A stretch of 64,000 nt of DNA from Symbiotaphrina buchneri (lineage: Eukaryota > Ascomycota > Symbiotaphrinales > Symbiotaphrinaceae): the NCBI GenBank assembly GCA_001599915.1, contig BCIG01000014.1, positions 186,001 to 250,000 on the forward strand. The letters run 5' to 3'. A program made the translations under genes and the position numbers. Positions 34,358 through 45,982 of this stretch are shown in pieces. The notes beneath the pieces are model-generated. The model was not told the DNA's origin, searched no databases, and saw nothing but the letters and a program-made list of their open reading frames with translations. The first letter of the stretch is position 1. Every line of letters begins with the position of its first letter.

Positions 34358-35836
34358 ATGTCTAGCTCTTCTGTTACCTCCAAGGGTACGACCGCCGACC
34401 AGAAGTGGTCGTTGGCGGGTCGTCGGAAGCCCACAGTGGAGATCGTCTTGCAAGACCAAGTTGCCTCGTTCACCCCTTCATACACTACCCTCGATAGGAT
34501 ACAGGGTGAAGTGGTCATTACTCCATCCCAGGATACCAGGTTCGACGAGCTCTACATCACCTTCGAAGGGAGCACGAAGACCTTTGTGGAAAGCCTCTCT
34601 GCCGCCTCCAATGGCAGCAGGACCGAGTCTGCACATAGGTTCCTGAGGCTCGTGCAACCGGTCGACGAGACGCTGCTGCCCCAGCCAAGGATTGCCGAAG
34701 CTGGACAGACCTACAGGATCCCTTTCATGTTCGTGGTTCCCGAACAGCTCCTCCCTGGCTCCTGCCCGCATCCAAAGGAAAGCGACCTCGTCCACACGGC
34801 ACACCTCCAACTTCCTCCATCGTTGTGTGATGGTACTCAAGAGAAATCAGACCTTGCCCCGGAGATGAGCAAGGTCACGTATGCCGTCAAAGCTCGGTTG
34901 ACAGTCCTCAAAGCCGGCAATACTAAGCCGAGCGTGCTCAGCGAAGCCACCAAGACCGTCCGCGTGGTGCCAGCATATCCTGAGGAGCCGCCGCTCAACA
35001 TCTAGCCCAACGACCTTATGTACTGTGTCAGCAAATCCAAGGACATCAAGAAAGGGCTCTTCAAGGGGAAGCTGGGGACGGTGACCATGGACGCGACACA
35101 GCCTCGAAGCTTGCACCTTGCTCCACTCACCACTCTCGTACCTCCTCCCATCAACACCGTCGCGACCGTCTCATTGCGATTCGACCCGGCCGAGACCTCT
35201 GCTCGTCCACCACAGCCCAGCCGGCTCATCAACAAAATCAAAGCGGTGACCTTCTTCGCCGCGACCCCCTACAAAGACTACCCTACCAAGCCCGGCGCAC
35301 ACGACGGCCACCTGCGGGGCCAGTACTCAGAGTACATCTCACTCTCGTCGCGCAACGTCGAGGGCGTCAAGTGGGAACAGCACCGGTCCTCGCGGGGCAG
35401 CGGGGTCTTCTACACGACCGAGCTGCTCGTGCCCATCACGCTGCCGAAGGACAAGACCTGGCTGCCGACATTCCACTCCTGCCTCATCTCACGCGTCTAC
35501 ATCCTCGACCTGAACCTCAGCCTGACCGCGCCCGGCGCCGCCGCCGCCATCTCCTCGCCCTCGCTCGCCCTCAAGGTCCCCATCCAGATCTCCGCCGAGG
35601 GCAACCTGGCCGCCACGCCGCTCATCTCGCCCGGCGAGGCCGCCGCCATCGCCGCCCGCGACTCCGACGCCTACTTCCAGCCCCGCCGCGTCTCGGCTCC
35701 TGAAGATAACCCGCCCGCCCACCAAGCGGACGACGCGTGCGGCCTCCCGCCCCAGTATTCTTTTTTGGGCGGGGTCCACCAGGCCGTCGTGATTAGGATA
35801 CCCCAGCCCGTGGGCGAGGCCCCGCGGTATGCCTGA
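34358..35836 (+). CDS. arrestin-like N-domain protein, reading frame interrupted by one in-frame TAG
   Basis: The product belongs to the fungal arrestin-related proteins, which act as cargo adaptors for ubiquitin ligases in endocytosis. The first open part (34358-35002, 215 residues) has the N-arrestin pattern PTVEIVLQDQVASFTPSYTT, IQGEVVITP, FDELYITFEGSTKTFVE, then YRIPFMFVVPEQLLP and VTYAVKARLTVLK, ending VVPAYPEEPPLNI. A TAG follows at 35003-35005. The same frame then continues open to 35836 with the second half: KSKDIKKGLFKGKLGTVTMD, QPRSLHLAP, VATVSLRFDP, FHSCLISRVYILDLNLSL. No intron fits, because coding text on both sides is conserved. The ATG at 34358 (MSSSSVTSKG) is the start; the codon at 34319 is TTG. 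This may be a recent nonsense allele, stop read-through or a base error. The distal half is GC-rich in codon use. Confidence 0.8.
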
Positions 35837-36674
35837 CACTGCAGGCGTGCTTCAGTGAACCCGCAACTAGGCTGGTCCGCGAGAGGGATCGGCTCCTGAC
35901 GATGATAAGGCTGTTCTTGGGAACAGGAACGACGTGTTGCTACAGGACGGGAATGATACTTGCATGGTGGTGATACTGCCTCAAGCACGAACAAGAACGT
36001 TAAGGGGTAAATTCACGAATTGATATAAATGGCGCGATATATCCCGAGTCTTTTCATTCATAGGCGTTTCGGCTTTCGGTATGGTATAAGGCCTTGTTTT
36101 TATTGATTCAAGTCAAGCATCGGGGAAAATTCCGGGCTTGTGGGAATCGTGCATCAGGGCGCGATCTGGAAAAGTCTTACTTTCTTCCTCCAATTTTACT
36201 CTTCCTCGACAGAGCAGGAAGAATAGCATCTCTATTGGTCTCAGCATAGTTGACATAATCGATAACAAAGCGCCTTTCTGGCATGCAATTAACATCAATC
36301 ACCCTAAGCGGCTGAGTGATACAATGCCTGCTTCGCCAGTGACCAGTTCGCCATATGCCCTAGAGCACAGACCCATCCAGCCAAAGGGCCAAACTCCAGC
36401 CACAGTGGGCAAGTAGACACCATGCGCCACTAACGTCCTATGAGAGGCAAATCATGTAGTGTAGAACGGATTATCGCAGTAAAAAAGTAAGCAAACACCA
36501 GGGTATGTCTAGAATCCAGGCAGGATCAGGAAATTATGCAAAGAAGGACGTGTAGAGTTCGGATGCCATGCAACGCCCTAAACACCGCGAGACCAGACCG
36601 CTCCGTAGATCGGATAAAGACCTCGGACTAAGGAACCTATCCGACTACCTTAGCGAACTTTAACCGTACCACAC
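35837..36674. other. convergent 3' region, arrestin-like / ULS1
   Basis: These 838 bp hold the 3' ends of two converging genes. No supported gene or repeat is present. Confidence 0.5.
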
Positions 36675-39600
36675 TTAATACTCCGCGTTGGTCCCCTGCC
36701 AAGACCACGAGTTAGCTTCCGACCAAAACTTCAAGACGAATAACAAACGACAGGTGCGAGAAACTTACGAAAAGATACCGCAATTCTCTCTCGCCCAGGC
36801 GCGAAATGCTCCGGCTCGCCGCTTCGTCCATAGCGGCTTCGATGAGCTCTCTCTTCTTCTCCTGCAGGGCCAGGATCCTGTCCTCAACGGTGTTTTGTAT
36901 GAGGATCCGGTGAACCGTGACAGGTCTCATCTGGCCAATGCGGTGCGCCCGGTCGATGGCTTGTTCTTCGATGTACGGGTTCCAGAACGGGTCGAAGATG
37001 ATGACCTGAGAAGCCGCCACAAGGTTGAGACCGGCATTGCCTGCCTTGAGTGACACAAGCATGATCCTGCAATTAGGATCCTCCGTGAACTTCATGACGG
37101 CGTCGTTCCGCTGGACTGCGGTCATGCTACCATCGTAGCGGCGGAAGCCCCAACCTTTCCTTGAGACCGGCACTTCTAGAAGATCTAGAAGCGATGTGAA
37201 CTGGCTGAAGACAATCGTCTTCTCGTCCCCACGTGTCTGGATATCCTCTAGCAACTCGCAGCATTTCTCGATCTTTGCCGAAGGCTCCCAGTCACGCTCG
37301 AGGCGCCTCATGTATCGCTTCCGAGCCTTAATATTCCGGTTTCCTTCAGCTCTCAGTTGAGCCAAGCTCTTCTTCGTGGCGTCTGTCGACTTAGCCTTAC
37401 GCTTGCCCTTCTTCGCTTTCTTAAGCTTTTTGGCCTCTTCCCCCTTACTAGATGGCATCTTACGTTTGCCACGGCTCGAGCTTCGACTGAAAGGGTCCTT
37501 TCCTTTCCCGTATCCCTCTTCTCCGTCTTCGCTCTCTGTCTCGCATTCATCATCGTTGACGACGAAGCCGTCAAGACTATCGGCATCTTCATCATCTTCA
37601 GATACCTCGCTCTCCGTCTCACTACCACTTGCCTCCTCAGCGCCTTCCGCAGCATCTACCTCCGATGGATTGTGCACCTTCTTGAAGGCATTGTAATCAA
37701 TAACCTTTGAAGGCGTAATCTTCTCACGACAGGTAGGACACTTGATAACTGCCACCCCGTCTTCTTGCCCTTGCTGCAGAGCCTGGGTTGGGTCCGATAT
37801 TTTGGAGTAGCATTCGGAACAAGTGTCATGGCCACAAGGAATGAAGATTGCTGGATTTTCGACTGCATCGTAACACACGGGACATTCAAAGGATTCCAAC
37901 AGCAGAATCCGCGCCACAACCTCGGGCCTAAGTTCCTTGGCTACTTTGAGCATGTCTTTTGGAGAGATATCCACATTAACAGCCACACCAAAATCATGTA
38001 TGAGATGCGGGTGACAGCACGCTTGTCGAAGGCGCAGTAGAAGGACCAGGATGTTTGAGTAGTTCCTGCCCACTGTTCCAGCTTTTAGGTATCTATTAAA
38101 CTGCAGCTGAGTCTTCGTCTCCAAGGCTGTATAGAACGCTTGTTCATCTTCGTTGAAGACAGCATGAGTGACAGTGCTAGTCCGTTCCGGTAGGTCCAAA
38201 ATGGATTTGCCATCGATCTTAGACTTCTTAGTACGGCGGAGCATAATTGCTTTCAATAATGCTTGCAATTTCTTCATTGCATTATCTCTGGCTTGCTGAC
38301 TGTTGTTCGAGAGAGGCCTGGTGAAGTGTTGTCCAAATTCTTTGTGATCGTTGTATGGTCGGATTCGCAGGAACCGAATGAGTGAGTGGAGTTCGTTGAC
38401 GTTATTCATCATTGGAGTGCCGGTCAAGCAGAACCTCGTCAGAGATTTGAGCTTGAAAGCTGCTTCGGCTTGTTTGGCGTTGTGATTCTTAATACATTGT
38501 GCCTCGTCAACGACGACCCGATACCAGAGAGAGTTGTCACCTAGCAGGGGTAACGATGGTGCTGCTTGTCTGTCTGCTATACCCGGGTTTGCGCGTCTTT
38601 TATATTCCCAAAATTGAGCACGTCGATTTTCAGCAGCGAGCGTCCCGTAAGTCGTCAGTACGACGTCAAAAGTACGGAGTTTTTCCCATGTGATATTCTT
38701 CTTTGAGCCATGATACAGGTATGTCTTCAGTCGGTGGCTCCGAGTGATCTTTTGTTCGATCTCCTTCTCCCATTGCCTCAACAATGCGACCGGCGCGACA
38801 ATCAATGTGGTCTTCCTCGCTGGATCCGAGGCTGGGCGAGCAAGAAGGAGTGCAATGGTCTGAATGGTCTTGCCGAGGCCCATGTCATCGGCTAATATAC
38901 CTCCCTTGTTCGAGCCATCCTCCATGTTTTTGAGCCATGTCAGACCCAACTTCTGATGTTCCATAAGGTTTACTTTCATACCCTCCGGTGTCCCTTCCCT
39001 ATCCTCAGGCCTGACTTCATCATCTGGGCGAATATTTTCCAGCAAGGCTTTGAGTTCCTCCCTTGTCTGCTTCGGGTCAGTGTAAACATAGTCATCATTA
39101 TATCGGTCGACATAGTCTCGATACAAAGCGTCTCCATCGACGCCAAAAGGGTTAGCCCTCAGGATATCGTAAAGACTAGGTTCCTGGCCGGTAAGCGCAC
39201 GCCCATAATTCCAACTACCTGATGGTTTCGGAGGATGGGCGCCTGAAATGATGTTTGTACCATCTACCACTTCAACAACATCATCTAGCGAACCGGGCTG
39301 TGCACCAGGACGTTGGGGCCCCTTCTTCCCGTTTGCTGAAGCATCATACAGGGTTCGCCCGCTATAGCCAGTCAAAGAGTCATACAGTTTTTGTGCAGAT
39401 GCCGGTTGTGGCTGTGTATTGCTTGTGTTCGTATACCCGAAAGTCGTCCGATGGGGCAGATTACGCGAAGTGGATGGTGGAAACGGGTCTATCTCCATAA
39501 CATCGTCGTCGTTGCTCAAATCAACCCAATCTCGAAACGGTTTGGACGAGCTTTGCCCTGGCTCGGGTTTGACAGCAGGTTCACGTTTGGGTATCTGGTC

Positions 39601-40530
39601 ATTGCGATTCGTGGCGGAAGGCATGTGCTCGGAGAGCCTGTATTTTCCCGAATCCTTAGAGCTAGACGCTTCGCTGCCAGGGAACTGCAAGGCGGGACTT
39701 GGTCGCTGAATCTTGAACTCTTTGCGATCCAGGAATGCTTGTGATTTTGGAGCTGATAAAGAGGGTGCAGGAGACTCCGACTCGTTCTGAGAAGAGAGCA
39801 GTCTAGCTAACTCCGCATCTGTGCGTTCCTGCTCAGCTCGTATTCGTGCCTGCTCCTCACTTCTCTTTTGCTCTTTTCGGAAAGCACGTAGCTCGGCGGA
39901 GCCTGACGCACCGAACAGCTCTGCAATCAAGGGATCCTTGTCATCGAAATCCGAAGATGACGCTGTCGACGGTGTAGACGGAAGCGCACTTGGTAGTTCT
40001 GGAGATATCCTTCTTGCTTTCAGCTTCCGGGACTCAACCGCCGTATCATTTGTAAGGTCATCACGAGGACGCTTCTGCTCGCTCGTCCCATCCAGCAAAG
40101 AGGGCGAACTGCTAGAGGATGTTGGATCGGTCATGGAATCGACGGCAGCTTTGCCAGAGGACAAAGCAGAGCGTGAGCCAGTGTATATGTTATCCAACGA
40201 TGGTAAGCTTCCGGTATCCGATTCGCTCGCACCATCGTCATAATCACGCATCATTGCCGGACGTTTGGTGCTCGCAGCACTCGAGGGGGTTGTTTGGTAT
40301 GGGTCCAAAAGCGCATCGTAGGACCGTGAGGCACCCTGTGGAGTAGTAGTCGTACTAGATTGTTTGTCCTGCAGTCTCTGCTCCAACTGATGTAGCTGAG
40401 CTTCGAGTTCTTTTTTCCGTTCGATCGTTTCCTGGGTAGACGCTGGTCCTAGGCTGCCCAGCAAAACCCGTGTAAAGAGTATCTCATCTCGCACCTCCTC
40501 GGCGGATGCGTTGGTGAGAAGATAATCCAT
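36675..40530 (-). CDS. uls1: SNF2-family translocase with internal RING finger (Uls1/Ris1-like)
   Basis: The family comprises DNA-dependent ATPases with a RING E3 module, linked to SUMO-targeted ubiquitination and to removal of Rad51 or topoisomerase 2 from DNA. Two exons (40530-36769 and 36695-36675, 73-nt intron) give 1260 residues. Order: disordered Ser/Pro-rich N terminus to about residue 470; SNF2 ATPase with DDMGLGKTIQTIALLL near 550 and VVVDEAQCIKN; RING CPVCYDAVENPAIFIPCGHDTC...CPTC at about 883-930 between the two RecA lobes; acidic then basic linker; helicase C lobe with SLKAGNAGLNLVAA, WNPYIEEQAIDRAHRIGQ. The last exon adds GTNAEY after RELRYLF, the usual end of this family. The codon at 40629 that opens the frame is TTG, so the ATG at 40530 (MDYLLTNASAEEV) is the start. 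Rad5 is less likely because the HIRAN domain is missing. Confidence 0.9.
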
Positions 40531-41775
40531 GTTTGCGGGTGTTGCTATTGATGTACAAGACGCAGAACAAGGCGTCAAGCTAATATGTAGGCGCCGGCTG
40601 CCAACCCGCGCAACCAATGACAGAGGCAACAGTCAGCTCAGGCGCCTAGATTGTGGAAAACAGGTCCTGAAGACAAAAGCGGAGCGCGAGATCAAAAGCT
40701 GTTTCGGCAAGCCTCGCGCATAATCCCAGATTTCCTTTGTCGTTGAGTGGCGTTGCAACTAATCAAAGACGAGTCGAGCGGACAGGTACAAGACCACGAC
40801 AAGAGGAAACGAATGCGACAACGGTCGCTAAAACATATGCCGGACTAGAGACAAAGGAGTGACAATGTTGGCGACGTTAGTTCGTCCCAGATGCCGGTGA
40901 CTTGTGGTGAAGGCACGCCAGGAAGGAGGACGATGGCAAAAACAACAAAGATGGAGACTTGGAGGCGAAGGAAGTCGCGATGCCCTGAACGCCCGATAGC
41001 GCCTGGCAAATTTTAGCGTGACTGATATGCGAGCCTCTTCTGGGCCGCTCCACCCGCTCCACAAGCTAATCCTGCAGGCTAACGTCACTTAACGTAGGTA
41101 CCAAAGTACCGGAAATAAACGCAATTGCCTACCCCATACTCGTGGAGCAACATCGCTCAGGACTGAACATTCACAACAGCGTCGAACTGGGCACTGATTT
41201 CACGTCACAGTAGCTCCCATAACAAAAATAAGTCTAAAGAGCAATGCCAACAAGGGGGCAGCTTACTACCAGAGACATTGTTGCGTGGGTCATGCAGATA
41301 GGCAGCGTATCACATGATATCTCTCAGTCAACTCCGGCACAGTACACCATATGGGCTGGACTTCAATTGAAACTCTTGAGACTCCTGAGCATGCCAGAAG
41401 AACATATGTCATTGTAAAGTAGCAAAACTATGCGTTACTCTTCCTGTCATCCCAAGTTCGTGTACCGGCATAAAGAGAATTCACTGCTAGCGCCGTTGGA
41501 AAATCCGTCAGCAGCCCAGAGCGATGGAATCGACGGCAAGCGAAGATATGGACACCAAGTAAAAGAAAACGAAATGCTCCGCCCGCCAGAAATGAGAACA
41601 CACACCCATGCTAATTCAGCAGAGGAGCAATGGAATCCATGCCGATGAGAGAAAGTTGAAGGATACAGAAACTGCGAAACCATTCCTCGAGACACCTCTC
41701 CTGAGCACTCCAGACGCCATCGTTCCCAGTGACAGCAATATATCGTAGATCTAACGTTCACAAATAGCAATCGAT
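40531..41775. other. intergenic, uls1 promoter and nikA 3' region
   Basis: Both neighbours are on the minus strand. No gene is supported in these 1245 bp; open frames on both strands are short and compositionally odd. Confidence 0.5.
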
Positions 41776-44700
41776 TCAGCTGCTATGCGACCTCAGCAGT
41801 AGCCTCTCCATGGGGTCTTGCTGATCAGCGGACAGGAAAGCCGGACTATTTCTGCCGTCGCCTGCCATGGGACCCGTCGTCGTGGTGAAAGCGCGCGTTT
41901 CTAGCACTGGACGGCCTCCTGAGGACGTTCCCAGACGCGGAGAAGAGTCTGCCGTGGGTGTAGCTTCAGCCTTCGCTAGAGCCGCTTGTACATCAGGTGC
42001 GGCGGCCGTGATGGATTGGTTGGGTCCCAGCAGCGCTCCAGCGCCGCCAAGTGTTGCACATTTGAGAATCGTCTGTACAAGTTGATTCTGCTTGAGCGGC
42101 TTCGAAAGGTATTCCTGCGGACATGATTAGCATCACATACTTTGGCGAAGGTACAAGGCAACTCACGTCCATCTGGGCTTGGAGACACTTTTCACGGTCG
42201 CCCAACATAGCGTGAGCGGTCAGAGCAATGATGGGCGTACGGGCTGCCCCTGTCTCCCGCTCCCATTCCCGAATCTTCGCAGTTGCTTCGAAACCACCCT
42301 ACAGGGCGTTAGTTGGCGCAATTGATACAACGCTTTCGCAGACTTGTACTCACCATAATTGGCATTTGCACATCCATGAGGACGCAGTCAAATCGGCGCT
42401 CCTTTACCATTTCGAACGCATCAAGCCCATTCCCGACCACAGTGACAGTATGGTGATACTTCTCGAGGATCTTCACCGCCAGGCGCTGATTCACAGTATT
42501 GTCTTCGGCAAGCAAAATCTCGAAAGACTTTGACTGATCGGAAACGGAAGGTGCAGCTCGTCCTTCCAATGCGGGTATCATGCCATTACCCAGATCAATC
42601 GCCGCGCAAGGCGTTGTCATGTAAGACGTTATTCCCAGATCTAATGCGGACTTCATACTCATGGATACCACAGGTGCCAGCAGTACTATTGGAATGTACT
42701 TCAGCTCGTCTATGGTTCGCAGAGTCCGGGCAAGCTCCACTGAGTCTACAATGATGACATCGTAGGCACCTCCCCCGACCTTGCCGGTCTCCCTGGAGGC
42801 CGAGTTCTTTGGCGCTAGTATTTGGCGCTCGTCCTTGATCACAACAGGAATGAGATATAGTTGCTTCAGCATTTGCCTGATATCTTTGCCAAATCCTGTA
42901 CGTCCCTTGTCGATGAAGAGGACTTGGTGATTTTTGTAGGCATTCAGCTGTTTAGCAATCGATGGCAATTCAAGTCGAGCTAATCGAACGATGCAAGTGA
43001 AATAAAAGGTGCTACCTTGGCCGTAGGCCGAGGTGACCCACACGTCTCCTTTCATTAGATTGACAAGCCGTTTCGAGATAGATAGGCCGAGACCAGTTCC
43101 ACCGAACTTTCGCGTCATTGAGCCATCGGCTTGTTGGAAAGTATCGAAGATAAGATCAAGCTTATCCGCTTGGATGCCGATACCGGTATCAGATACAGAG
43201 AACTCGAAGGCGTACTCATCGGGCCCACACTTCTCTTGGGAGGCAGCTTTTATTGCGAGCTTCACTTCACCGTGTTCTGTGAACTTGATCGCATTGCCAA
43301 CCAAGTTGATGATAACTTGTCTCAACCGGAAAGCATCTCCAACAACATGGTCCGGAACGGAATTGTCGACTTGCAGCATCAAATCCAGGTATCTCTCATT
43401 AGCTCTCACCGCCAAGGTCTTCAGAGCGTTGAAGACGGTGCCTCGCACAGAGAAAGGTATCTCCTCCATGACCATACGGTTAGCTTCGATCTTGGAAATG
43501 TCCAAAATATCATCAATGATCGTCAATAGACTGTTCGCGAGATTATGAACGATATTCAGCATTTCTCGCTGATAGGATGTCAGATCCGTGTCGAGCGTCA
43601 ACTGGGTCATCCCAATGATGCCATTCATGGGCGTGCGGATTTCGTGACTCATGTTGGCGAGAAATTCGGACTTGGTCCTGTTGGCGAACTCGGCGGCTTC
43701 CCTGGCGGCGGTGTTTCGCTGAATGCTGTCCCTAAGGTTGAAGATCATTCGGTTGATCTTCCGCTTCAGCTCGTCCATCTCCCCGGAAGCTTCGACAGTG
43801 ATGAGCTTGGTAAAGTCGCCATCGGTAGCAGCTTCGGTGATGTCGGCAAAAGCACGAACTTGGGATGTCAGGTTGGCTGCCATGGTGTTGACATCAGTAC
43901 CGATTTCCTTCCAAGCACCACTGATGCCCTGAACATTAGCTTGCCCGCCTAGTTTACCATCGACGCCCACATCTCTGGCTACGCGTTTGACCTCGGTAGC
44001 GAAGACTACCAGTCGATCCACCATGTCGTTGATGGTTTCTTTCAACAAACGGACCTCTCCCTGAGCATCGACAGCAATCTTTTGGCTCATATCTCCACGT
44101 GCAATGGCTTGGGTGACATTGGAAATGCCCCGCACCTGTACAGTGAGATTTTGAGCCATAGTGTTGACGTTCTCCGTCAATTCCTTCCATTTCCCTTCCA
44201 CATCTTCCACCTTTGCTTGACCGCCTAGTGTACCGTAGGTGCCGACGTCAAGAGCAACCTTGGTAACTTCTTGAGCAAACCTAGCCAGTTTGTCCACCAT
44301 ACTGTTGATGGTCATCTTGAGATCCAAAATTTCACCTTTGACTTCAGCGGAGACCTTCTTGGTTAGGTCGCCCCGAGCCACCGCCGTCGTAACTTCGGCA
44401 ATTTCTCTGACTTGGGTTGTCAAATTCATGGCCATGCCGTTGACGTTTTCTGTCAGATCCTTCCATGTGCCTTCCACGTCGTGCACGGTTGCTTGACCTC
44501 CGAGACGTCCCTCAGTACCTACTTCACGAGCTAAATTTGTGACTTGTTGTGCAAATTGTTGTAGCTGGTCGACCATAGAGTTGATGGTCGTTTTCAGGTC
44601 CAGAATCTCCCCTTTACACTCAGCCTGGACCTTTTGCGTGAGGTCACCCTTGGCAACAGCAGTAGTGACTGTCGCAATATCTCGCACTTGGGTTGTCAAG

Positions 44701-45982
44701 TTCATGGCCATAGCGTTGACACTAATTGTCAAATCGTTCCACATGCCTTTTACTCCTTCGATAACAGCCTGACCGCCGAGTACTCCTTCGGTCCCCACCT
44801 CTCGGGCCACACGTGTCACTTCCGTGGCAAAGGTTCGCAGTTGGTCCACCATGGTGTTGATAGTCTTCTGTAGCTCCAAGATCTCACCCTGAGCGGGGAT
44901 CTGGATCTTTTGGCTCAAGTCGCCGTGGGCGACAGCTTTCGTGACCGTAGCAATCTCGCGCACTTGACTCGTGAGGTTGTTGGCCATGACGTTGACTGCG
45001 AAATAATTGTTACTGGGTGTCAGATCAAGAGAGACGATTGGCATTTAGACGTACCATTTTCTGTTAGCTCCTTCCACGTCCCATCAACACCGCTGATCTG
45101 AGCCTGGCCTCCCAGGATGCCCTCAGTCCCCACCTCTCTAGCCACCCTTGATACTTCGCTAGCAAAGACCTGCAGCTGATCCATCATTGTGTTGATCGTC
45201 TGCTTAAACGTCTTGATTTCTGGGTCCATCTCCACCGCATGAATTAGGACCTTTTTGCTCAAGTCACCTCTTGCAACGGCAGTGACAATACCACCAATCT
45301 CTCGTAAAGCCTTCTGAAAAGCCTCGTTCGCCTGTTGGTGTTTCTTCAGCTCACGCTCTAAGCGTTGCATGTTCTCCTGTTCCACCATTGATAGCCTTTT
45401 CTCTGTCTGCCTTTGTTGTTCGTCAAGCTCATGACTGACGTTGGTGATGACCTCTTTCTGCGTCTGTATTTCTTCAGCCTGCTTATTAACCAGGTTACCT
45501 AGGAAGGCGAGTTCCTCTTCCGTCAGTTGCGTATAGCTAGGATTCTGTACTTGCTGGCTAGCTTCTCTTGACGCCAGGATTGACGATACCAAACTGGCGC
45601 CCCTTTCCTTGCCAATACCAGCGCTCTTGCCAACGTGAACTGGAATGCCATTCTTCTGAAGGGCTGTTGGAGAGCCGGGTGCAAAGGGCGACGTAGACAG
45701 GCCCGTCTCATTGGGAGTCGCGGGCAGTTGTTGATGATTTACTGCATTGGCCTTCGCCTCGAGATATTGAATCCTTGATGCCAAAGCAGAAAGCTCACGC
45801 TCAAGCGTCGTCTTTGCAATGCTGTCGTCCCCAGGAAGAACTATGTTCTGCTTTGTTGCTTCGCCCGACGCGGTAGAACCCTGTTTGGAGGCTGCCTCTG
45901 GGATGTTGTATGGTACCGCAGCTCCTTTGGCCAGATTGCGAACGACCGCAGTCGTGGCGGCAAGGAAGTCCTCTTGAGCCAT
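41776..45982 (-). CDS. nikA: group III hybrid histidine kinase (Nik1 / Os-1 / NikA)
   Basis: This soluble osmosensor feeds the HOG MAP-kinase phosphorelay and is the known target of phenylpyrrole and dicarboximide fungicides. Four exons (45982-45055, 44995-42354, 42298-42167, 42114-41776) give 1346 residues. The N terminus is a coiled-coil linker. Six HAMP units follow, each marked by a (V/A)ARGDL-like word: [45 protein letters not shown] and DGDFTKLI. The HisKA site is [12 protein letters not shown] with His760. The ATPase boxes are [15 protein letters not shown] and GGTGLGL. The receiver has AEDN, the phospho-acceptor Asp1184 in [10 protein letters not shown], and the conserved Lys in YLSKPL. 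Introns of 59, 55 and 52 nt all restore conserved text. The two late introns split the receiver domain. Confidence 0.97.
43750..45330 (-). repeat. tandem HAMP-coding repeats of nikA
   Basis: Six diverged direct repeats of about 92 codons encode the HAMP array. Recurrent words include REVGTEG, LGGQA, W(K/N)(D/E)LT and VN.MA.NLT.QVR. The array is the site where fungicide-resistance changes are known to fall in other fungi. Confidence 0.9.

Noticed and set aside
36712-40629. 33-residue N-terminal extension of the ULS1-like protein with a presequence-like look
   Set aside because: The extension opens with TTG, not ATG; the first ATG is at 40530.
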